NCBI GenBank assembly: GCA_029983495.1
Contig: JASBZJ010000139.1
Location: forward strand, 1-5,257
Direction of reading: 5' to 3'
Length of the DNA stretch: 5,257 nucleotides
Source of the DNA: Porphyromonas sp.
GTDB lineage: Bacteria > Bacteroidota > Bacteroidia > Bacteroidales > Porphyromonadaceae
In this document: positions 1-5,257 of the stretch, one piece after another
Position numbering within the stretch: position 1 is the first letter of the stretch
How the letters are laid out: each line of letters begins with the position of its first letter
Notes under the pieces: model-generated
Database searches by the model: none
Told to the model about the DNA's origin: nothing
Seen by the model: the letters and a program-made list of their open reading frames with translations, nothing else
Program-made: the position numbers and the translations under genes

Positions 1-2040
1 ATCGATAGTCGCCCAATATTTAGCGCACTAGCTGGTATTTACGGGTTGGAACAAATACCTACAAGCATGGTTGAACGAATCGAAGTTGTTAGGGGTGGAG
101 GCTCGGCATTATATGGTTCCAGTTCAATAGGAGGTGTAATAAATATCATTACTAAAAACCCATCGGGGAATAGTGCAATGATAGAGGAAAGTTTTTCGCT
201 TACGGGAATGAAAAAGCCCGATAATAACCTAAGTTTTAATGCTTCTGTTCTTGCCGATGGAAATAAAGCGGGTGCCATATTTTTTGGCCAAGCACGAAAT
301 AGAAAAGGTTGGGATGCTGATGGCGATGGTTTTACCGAATTAGGCGAACTTGACAGCCGTTCATTCGGGGCAAGAGCTTTTTATAGAGTTGCCGATCGCT
401 CGCAATTTACTGGTGAAGTACATACAATTCAGGAACACCGACGTGGTGGCGATAATCTCGAGCTACCAGATCACGTTGTACAAATTTCGGAACGACTGGA
501 TCATAGTATTTATAGTGGTAACCTAAAATTCGATACGGAAAGTGCAAACCTCAAACATCACATTAGCATATTCTCTTCTGCACAAAATGTTAACCGTAAA
601 AGTTATTACGGTGGTGTTGGAGCTTGGGAAGATCTAAATCTTCCTGGTGGAGAACCTGGCGTTGGATCCCCTTTGCCTAAAGAAAGATATGGCGATAATT
701 TTGGGTTAACTAAAGGGCTTACTATAAACTCGGGAGTACAGTATACATATTCTATCGATAACTTGCTTTTTATGCCTGCACAGTTATTGGTTGGTGTTGA
801 GCATATGTACGACCAATTAAGTGATGTTACGCCTATTCGGTATTGGGAACCTGCACTAAACGATGATGGAACGCCCGCTAAAGACGAAAATGGAAAGCCT
901 ATGAGTGCTTTCCCAGGAATAAGCCAGAAGTTGAATATATGGAGCCAAATATTACAACTTGAATGGAAGAATGATGCACTTTCGCTGTTATTCGGCGGTC
1001 GATTAGATGAACACACACTTGTAAAGAAACCTATCTTTTGCCCACGTGTAACTATGCGTTATAACCCTCACGAGGATATAAACCTTAGGTTTAGCTATGC
1101 AAAAGGGTTCAGGGCTCCACAACTTTTTGATGAAGAGTTACATGTAGGCTTTGCAAATGGCGAACAGAAGAAAATATTCAACGACCCAAACCTTGCCCCT
1201 GAAAGTAGCCACTCCTTTACGCTCAGTAGCGACATGTATGCCCATTGGGAAAATGTTCAGGCTAACTTATTGGTCGAGGGCTTTTTTAATCGTATTCAGA
1301 ATATCTTTGTTGATGAGGAAACGGATAGAATTGTACAAGGTTTTAGGTATTACAACCGTATCAATGGTGAAGGTGCAAAAGTATATGGTGTAAACCTCGA
1401 AGGAAAAATTGCTCTACGTTCATTACAGTTTCAGGCTGGTCTTAGCTTAGTTTCGCACAAATACGATAAACCCATTGAATGGGGGGAATATGTAAAAACA
1501 GTAAACGATGTGCCTATTGCAAACGGAGGTTCGCCATTAGTTGAAAATGGAGCTGTTGTGAATGAATCGCAAACAACGGATGAAATGTTGCGCACACCGA
1601 ATGTGTATGGTTATTTTACCCTCAATTATGAACCTGTTGAACGGTTGAATATCTCCTTTTCAGGAAACCTTTTTGGGAAAATGAAAGTTCCCCATTCGAT
1701 ATTCTTTGGTGGAGGTGCAGCATTAAGCGATATTACCGCAGGTAATGATGCAAGTAAGTTTAATACTTACTTCGACAACCTAGGGGTTAATGCAGAAGAT
1801 GGCAGTAGAAATATTCGTATTGATGAGCTAAAGGAAAGCCCCGTAATGGCAGAATTTAGTACTAAGCTGGCGTATGGACTGAGTATTAATAATACCATAC
1901 TTGAGTTTAATGTTGGTGTAAGCAATATATTTAATGCTTTTCAGAAGGATTACGACAGAGGTGCCAACCGCGATAGTGCGTATATATATGGACCTCTTGC
2001 TCCACGAACCCTTGTTTGTGGCGTTAAGTTTTCGTTCTAG
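1..2040 (+). CDS. TonB-dependent outer-membrane receptor, 5'-truncated by the window edge
   Basis: This is the C-terminal 679 residues of a TonB-dependent receptor, a 22-strand outer-membrane beta-barrel with an N-terminal plug that imports scarce ligands such as iron complexes, haem or cobalamin using TonB-ExbBD energy. The frame is open from base 1; the TTG at 46 lies inside the plug and is not the real start. Visible residues 15-54 carry the plug signature, including IPTSMVERIEVVRGGGSALY and GGVINIITK. The rest has barrel-like alternating strands. Residues 370-373 are FRAP and 394-398 are NDPNL, the paired boxes known from haem and siderophore receptors, with a histidine at 381 between them. 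Residues 105-116 form an EF-hand-like acidic loop. The protein ends in GVKFSF, an aromatic C-terminus typical of BAM-folded barrels. About 100 or more N-terminal residues (signal peptide, any carboxypeptidase-like domain, TonB box) are missing on the left. The family call is firm; the substrate is not determined. Confidence 0.95.
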   Translation: MDSRPIFSALAGIYGLEQIPTSMVERIEVVRGGGSALYGSSSIGGVINIITKNPSGNSAMIEESFSLTGMKKPDNNLSFNASVLADGNKAGAIFFGQARNRKGWDADGDGFTELGELDSRSFGARAFYRVADRSQFTGEVHTIQEHRRGGDNLELPDHVVQISERLDHSIYSGNLKFDTESANLKHHISIFSSAQNVNRKSYYGGVGAWEDLNLPGGEPGVGSPLPKERYGDNFGLTKGLTINSGVQYTYSIDNLLFMPAQLLVGVEHMYDQLSDVTPIRYWEPALNDDGTPAKDENGKPMSAFPGISQKLNIWSQILQLEWKNDALSLLFGGRLDEHTLVKKPIFCPRVTMRYNPHEDINLRFSYAKGFRAPQLFDEELHVGFANGEQKKIFNDPNLAPESSHSFTLSSDMYAHWENVQANLLVEGFFNRIQNIFVDEETDRIVQGFRYYNRINGEGAKVYGVNLEGKIALRSLQFQAGLSLVSHKYDKPIEWGEYVKTVNDVPIANGGSPLVENGAVVNESQTTDEMLRTPNVYGYFTLNYEPVERLNISFSGNLFGKMKVPHSIFFGGGAALSDITAGNDASKFNTYFDNLGVNAEDGSRNIRIDELKESPVMAEFSTKLAYGLSINNTILEFNVGVSNIFNAFQKDYDRGANRDSAYIYGPLAPRTLVCGVKFSF

Positions 2041-2080
2041 AGACTACCCGAACAAAACATTTTAGAAGAATTATAACGCA

Positions 2081-2116
2081 AAAAGGGGAGGAGCTGCAAT
2101 TGTACTACTCCTCCCC
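2081..2116 (-). terminator. Same hairpin as possible terminator for the opposite-strand gene pair
   Basis: Read on the - strand, the same 9-bp stem is followed immediately by TTTT (complement of 2084-2081) and then GCG. The hairpin lies about 50 nt past the LRR gene stop codon. The short T-tract makes it weaker in this direction, but no other hairpin was seen between the two convergent genes, so shared bidirectional use is plausible. Confidence 0.45.
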
Positions 2117-2126
2117 TCCCTTTTTT
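2081..2126 (+). terminator. Rho-independent terminator of the TonB-dependent receptor gene
   Basis: The hairpin begins 44 nt after the receptor stop codon. A perfect 9-bp GC-rich stem, GGGGAGGAG (2085-2093) with CTCCTCCCC (2108-2116), closes a 14-nt loop. It is followed by TCCC and then six T at 2121-2126. In an alternative register GGGAGG (2086-2091) pairs with CCTCCC (2115-2120). That puts the T-run directly at the stem base, and the preceding AAAA can extend the pairing with one bulged G. Confidence 0.82.
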
Positions 2127-2168
2127 ACAATTATAGCATACCTCCTATTAAAGGAATAGCGTATAAAG

Positions 2169-3899
2169 CTATATGGTAACCTTTGTTGTTATAGTTGCTT
2201 CGTTGGTAGTTGGTGTAATATTTACGATATATGTTCCCTTGGGAATCCTTATTGTTACTTGTTCCCTGGGAGTATTTATATTTCTGTGGTAAAGGCGTTT
2301 ACCATTTATCGAGTAAATACTCAGTATACCAGCTGAAGGAGGAACTACCTCAATGCTGTTGTTGTTTGTTATTACCCAAGGTCGGTTACTGTTTGTATTA
2401 GGTTCATTTTTCGAAAGAGGCTGAACCTGTTTGAACTTGTTCCAAGGCTCCTTGTTTTTATAATTATCAATCGCTTCCGATGGAACGAATAGTGTAGCAT
2501 CGTTGCAAGGTGTTTGCGCAAAAACGGCATCCTGTAAAATAGGTGGGGTAGTTGTAGCAATTGAAAAGGATTGCAGAGCTTTAAGTTTGGCAAATGCGTT
2601 TTCGTGTATTTCTTCAACTCCGTTCCCTATGGTTACTTCGTTTAATTGGGTGGAATTTATTTCATCGTACATCATAAATGCTTGTCGATCGATTACTTTT
2701 ACCGAATTGGGGATATCAATCTTTTTTAACCCCGAGCAACTTAAAAAGGCTCCTTCTCCAATTTTCGAAAGATTCCCTTCGCTGGGAAAAATAACGTTTC
2801 CCAATTGGTTTGCGTAGTAGCACATATAAGTGGGAATAGCTTGCAAAGAGGTTGCTTTGCTCATGTCCAATGTTTGCAGGTGTGAATAGTAAATTCCATC
2901 CCCCGCAAAGCATTTTTCGCCAAGAAAAGTTACTGTTGATGGTAATGTAATCGATTGTATCCCAAGTGTGGGTTCGAATGCTGATTTTCCAATGTATTCT
3001 AGCCCTTCAGGGAGTAGAATTTTCATTAGGTCTTTATCGTTTAGTACTAACTTTTCTGTAATAATTCTGTTGAAAGCATAGTCCCCAATGGTTTTTAGCT
3101 TTGTACCCCAGCTTATTTTTCGTAGTTTTTCGCAGTTACTAAAAGCGGAGTTTGAAATAACTTCAACCTTGTTAAGGTCTATTTCTGTAAGAAATGAATT
3201 ACCCATAAAGGCAGCCGTACCAATTTCGATAGTTTCATTGGGGGTAACAAATCTTTCTCCTGCTCGTTGATTGGGGTATAATATTAGTAGCTTTCCATCC
3301 TTTGTGTACAGTACATTATCTACTACTTTGTAAACTTTATTTTCCGGGTCGATTTTTATCTGCTTTAGTATAGGTAATCGTGTTAAGCCATTCCACACAT
3401 CTTTATAAGTTGTTCCTGGTGTGTACCGTTTGCCACAAATGGTTTTTGTGTTTTTTCCAATGGTTAGAAACTCTACTCTAGAGTCGAGTAAAGCATTAGC
3501 TTCAATAACTTCCAAACTTTGAGGTAGTATTAATTCCTTTACGGCTGTTTGCCCAAATGCGGTAGTTTCGAGTGTATTATTGGGCAAGGAGCAGTTGCTA
3601 AGGTCAAGCCTAAGCAGTAATGCTTTTTGCCCTAAGTTCGGTCCATACATCAGTAATAGCTTTAGATCCGCAACATCATTTTCATTAATTGCCCCGGTAA
3701 TGCGTAGGTTTGTAATGCTCGTTAAGTTTTCCTCGCCTCCTACAAGGGTGAAGAGATCTTTTTTCAAATTCCCTTCGCTAGTGGTTAGCGAATAAAGTTT
3801 CCCGGGATTTTTAACTTGTGCCGTTAATGAGCCAATGCTGACAGAAATAACACATAGCATTGCAAGTAGTAAAGTATTTAGTTGTTGTGTTGTTTTCAT
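2169..3899 (-). CDS. Secreted BspA-like leucine-rich-repeat protein with putative T9SS C-terminal sorting domain
   Basis: This 576-residue protein is probably exported and attached to the cell surface. Residues 1-27 form a Sec signal peptide: basic MK start, hydrophobic core 10-22, likely cleavage after SLTA at 27. Cys16 sits inside the core and is not a lipobox. Residues 60-105 (LRITGAIN, then LRLDLSNC) match the N-terminal cap seen in Bacteroidetes BspA-like proteins. Residues 120-460 carry LRR_5-type repeats with I-G-x-x-A-F cores spaced mostly 22-29 residues apart. An LYTKDGKLLILYP segment (197-209) and a LFVPSEAIDNYKN C-cap (470-482) are typical of BspA-like proteins. After an Asn/Pro-rich linker (497-515), residues 516-576 (LSIYSINGKRLYHRN, then IPKGTYIVNI) resemble a type A T9SS sorting domain. 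BspA-like proteins are known for host-protein binding and coaggregation; that role is inferred here. The ATG at 3899 is the only start: an in-frame TGA lies 36 nt upstream with no start codon between. No clear Shine-Dalgarno is seen, as is usual in the phylum. The gene follows the lipoprotein gene by 39 nt, suggesting one operon. Confidence 0.9.
   Translation of the reverse strand: MKTTQQLNTLLLAMLCVISVSIGSLTAQVKNPGKLYSLTTSEGNLKKDLFTLVGGEENLTSITNLRITGAINENDVADLKLLLMYGPNLGQKALLLRLDLSNCSLPNNTLETTAFGQTAVKELILPQSLEVIEANALLDSRVEFLTIGKNTKTICGKRYTPGTTYKDVWNGLTRLPILKQIKIDPENKVYKVVDNVLYTKDGKLLILYPNQRAGERFVTPNETIEIGTAAFMGNSFLTEIDLNKVEVISNSAFSNCEKLRKISWGTKLKTIGDYAFNRIITEKLVLNDKDLMKILLPEGLEYIGKSAFEPTLGIQSITLPSTVTFLGEKCFAGDGIYYSHLQTLDMSKATSLQAIPTYMCYYANQLGNVIFPSEGNLSKIGEGAFLSCSGLKKIDIPNSVKVIDRQAFMMYDEINSTQLNEVTIGNGVEEIHENAFAKLKALQSFSIATTTPPILQDAVFAQTPCNDATLFVPSEAIDNYKNKEPWNKFKQVQPLSKNEPNTNSNRPWVITNNNSIEVVPPSAGILSIYSINGKRLYHRNINTPREQVTIRIPKGTYIVNITPTTNEATITTKVTI
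2592..3224 (-). repeat. LRR_5 (BspA-type) repeat block within the LRR protein
   Basis: The encoded residues 226-436 hold a series of related cores: IGTAAF (226), ISNSAF (248), IGDYAF (271), IGKSAF (303), LGEKCF (326), a degenerate IPTYMC (355), IGEGAF (380), IDRQAF (403) and IHENAF (431). Spacings are 22, 23, 32, 23, 29, 25, 23 and 28 residues, close to the roughly 23-residue unit of BspA-type LRRs with a few longer inserts. The repeats are diverged at the DNA level, so this is protein repetition and not a recent tandem duplication. Confidence 0.8.
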
Positions 3900-3938
3900 A
3901 AGTAAGTTTGTATTAACTGTAAGGTTTTTGTTTCAGTA

Positions 3939-5186
3939 TTATTCGTGGTTTACAAAGGGGCGAATAGTCATCTTAACGCTTCGATGACTCTTTACATTGC
4001 TCCCAGAATAAAGTCGACTAAAGTAAAGATAACGAGCGTAGGCTACTCCAAATGTTGACGTACTCCAATATGCAGCACGAATATCTTTGTCGGTTGGGGT
4101 TGTATCATTGGGGGTTGTGAGTAATCCGCACGCTGGTAGCCAACGCTCTTCGTATTCACCTTGTGGATTGTTCCAAAACTGTTCATTCGAAATCTCTTCA
4201 AGAGTAATATTTTGGTACTTTTCGCCTAAGTAAATAGCCTTTACATGCACAAGGGAACTATCTTGCTTCGAGTAATAGTCCTTAACCATGGTGTAGCGGT
4301 ATGCGGCTAAATAGGAGTAGTTACGAAGTGGTTCTAATGTAGTTTTATCGGCTAAAGAAGATATTGCTTGCGGAATAGGCATGTTTTTTATTGCGTAGCT
4401 TACTCCATTTTTCGAGTGATACGAACTAAACACAGCATAGCTTTTATTGCCTATGGTTACTTCCTCTAAGTCGTTAATAACATTGTAGGGAATCGCCGAG
4501 CTTAAAAAAATAGCTTCGCGTGAGCTAAATACAGCACTTAGTTCCTTGGCGGTTGGAGTGTGAAACCCTTCGGGAGCAACAGTTTTTGCCGAATTATAAT
4601 CGAAATACCCCGAAGTGTTGGTATGATTGTTTGTAGCCCAAGTGCCAGGAGTTTTTCCAACGTTATAATGCGCCATATACGATAGTGCAAGTACTCGAGC
4701 TGGTTGCGGTGTGACCTTGGTACCAGTTACTTGTATTAGCTTAATCGACAAAGTATGTTTTTTTGCATCTGTAACCATTAGCACAGAGGTTCGAGGAGTA
4801 GAGCCTGAATTCGCTTTGAATCGCAAGCTATAGTTTCGCTCTTCAAGTTCTGAAGAGGATTCTTTTATTGTACTTCGTTTTTCTGTTATTAACGAAATAA
4901 AGTTGTTTGCATTGCTTTCTGGTTCGAGTTTTGCGATTATTTTGTCGAGTCCTTTTCCTCGTATTCTAAAGGGAACTTCGCACGTGTTATAGGTCCAAAT
5001 TACTACGGTACTTGGGTTTGTGGGGGTTGAGGGATTTATATTTTCGTTACTATCGAATAGTACTTCGAAATATGCTTCCTCGTTTTCTATAACGGGGTGA
5101 TTCGTAGGCTTACTACACCCCATTATTACAGCAAGTAGCAATGACGCTAAAAGCAATGTGGGTTTAAAAAAATGCGTTGTTGCCAT
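3939..5186 (-). CDS. Putative lipoprotein with BACON-like region and Fibrobacter-paralogous/DUF1566-like C-terminal domain
   Basis: This 415-residue protein cannot be assigned to a named gene. Residues 1-23 form a lipoprotein signal peptide: hydrophobic core LLLASLLLAV, lipobox IMGC, acylated Cys24. The residues after Cys24 (SKPTNHP) lack the acidic run that marks surface export of Bacteroidetes lipoproteins, so its final side of the outer membrane is open. A Pro/Thr/Asn-rich stretch lies at 49-60. Residues 62-153 look like an Ig-type beta-sandwich; the end (NYSLRFKANSG, RTSVLMVTD, LSIKLIQVTG) follows the BACON domain pattern of R-x-a-x-l-x-V then a final IxxxQ strand. Residues 163-415 contain GFHTPTAKEL (207-216) and AAYWSTST (371-378), ending in an RPFV strand. 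This resembles the G-[FW]-x-[LT]-P-T and YWSSS pattern of Fibrobacter succinogenes major paralogous and DUF1566 proteins, some of which have a C-type-lectin-like fold. A binding or fimbria-accessory role is possible but unproven. The start is fixed: an in-frame TAA lies 12 nt upstream with no alternative start. The LRR gene follows after 39 nt. Confidence 0.82.
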   Translation of the reverse strand: MATTHFFKPTLLLASLLLAVIMGCSKPTNHPVIENEEAYFEVLFDSNENINPSTPTNPSTVVIWTYNTCEVPFRIRGKGLDKIIAKLEPESNANNFISLITEKRSTIKESSSELEERNYSLRFKANSGSTPRTSVLMVTDAKKHTLSIKLIQVTGTKVTPQPARVLALSYMAHYNVGKTPGTWATNNHTNTSGYFDYNSAKTVAPEGFHTPTAKELSAVFSSREAIFLSSAIPYNVINDLEEVTIGNKSYAVFSSYHSKNGVSYAIKNMPIPQAISSLADKTTLEPLRNYSYLAAYRYTMVKDYYSKQDSSLVHVKAIYLGEKYQNITLEEISNEQFWNNPQGEYEERWLPACGLLTTPNDTTPTDKDIRAAYWSTSTFGVAYARYLYFSRLYSGSNVKSHRSVKMTIRPFVNHE

Positions 5187-5257
5187 AAATGAACGTACTT
5201 AAGGGTGAAACAATAATATAGTTGTGCCGAGCAAGCACGATTATTTAATCGATTCTG
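5187..5257 (-). promoter_or_regulatory. Leader region upstream of the lipoprotein-LRR gene pair
   Basis: These 71 nt precede the lipoprotein ATG and are AT-rich. On the - strand, TATTATTG (complement of 5218-5211) differs at one position from the Bacteroidetes -7 consensus TAnnTTTG and lies 24 nt before the start codon. The nearest upstream TTG (complement of 5234-5232) is only 13 nt away instead of the usual 19-20, so the promoter is not convincing. No Shine-Dalgarno is present just before the ATG. The true promoter may lie further upstream, outside the window. Confidence 0.25.
5238..5251. repeat. Short inverted repeat upstream of the lipoprotein gene
   Basis: CGATTA (5238-5243) and TAATCG (5246-5251) form a perfect 6-bp inverted repeat around a 2-nt centre, about 50-65 nt upstream of the lipoprotein start. 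The spacing is too tight for an RNA hairpin but suits a dimeric regulator site. A dyad this short in AT-rich DNA can arise by chance. Confidence 0.3.

Noticed and set aside
606..1016. 136-codon open frame on the - strand inside the receptor gene
   Set aside because: It is fully antisense to a strongly supported coding region, and its translation is Ser/Pro-rich without domain signatures. It is a shadow frame.
46..2040. Reading the receptor as a complete gene starting at TTG 46
   Set aside because: The frame is open to base 1 and the residues before 46 continue the plug domain (SALAGIYGLEQIP); a start at 46 would remove the signal peptide and TonB box. The gene is cut by the window edge.
2626..2639. 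14-nt identity (cctatggttacttc) shared with 4450-4463
   Set aside because: Both copies encode EVTIGN in the LRR protein and the lipoprotein, respectively. The match is isolated, with no flanking similarity, so it is a coincidence of a common beta-strand sequence and not a recombination repeat.
2503..2817. 104-codon open frame on the + strand inside the LRR gene
   Set aside because: It is antisense to a well-supported LRR repeat region and has no recognisable motif or start signal.
3900..3938. Separate promoter or terminator between the lipoprotein and LRR genes
   Set aside because: The 39-nt gap has no hairpin, no T-tract after a stem and no TAnnTTTG box, so co-transcription is the simpler reading.
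5211..5234. Bacteroidetes sigma-ABfr promoter for the lipoprotein gene
   Set aside because: The -7-like box has one mismatch and the only upstream TTG is 13 nt away instead of 19-20, so it was kept only as a weak remark in the leader entry.

Overview
The window looks like part of a Bacteroidota chromosome, most likely order Bacteroidales and perhaps Porphyromonas/Parabacteroides-like. Four things point there: an AT-leaning composition, genes without clear Shine-Dalgarno sites, a TonB-dependent receptor of the type common in this order, and a leucine-rich-repeat surface protein whose C-terminus resembles a type IX secretion (T9SS) sorting domain. Genus cannot be fixed from the sequence alone.

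Layout: (1) Positions 1-2040, + strand, hold the 3' part of a TonB-dependent outer-membrane receptor. The N-terminus (signal peptide, TonB box, first part of the plug) lies off the left edge. (2) Positions 2041-2168 are a short convergent intergenic gap with a strong GC-rich hairpin and T-tract, which probably ends transcription of the receptor and possibly also of the genes arriving from the other side. (3) Positions 5186-2169, - strand, hold two genes separated by only 39 nt and probably co-transcribed. The upstream one (5186-3939) encodes a lipoprotein with a BACON-like beta-sandwich region and a C-terminal domain resembling the Fibrobacter succinogenes major paralogous/DUF1566-type fold. 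The downstream one (3899-2169) encodes a secreted BspA-like LRR protein. (4) Positions 5187-5257 are the leader of this pair, with a small inverted repeat and no convincing promoter.

How they fit together: all three products are predicted to work in the cell envelope or outside it. The receptor would take up a TonB-dependent ligand of unknown identity, with weak hints of a haem-type pocket. The lipoprotein and LRR protein look like a two-gene surface module, perhaps for adhesion or ligand binding. The receptor and this pair are convergent and separated by a terminator, so nothing here shows a functional link. I see no mobile elements, CRISPR arrays, or tRNA/rRNA genes. The gene families are known; the least described items are the lipoprotein-LRR pairing and the exact domain make-up of the lipoprotein.
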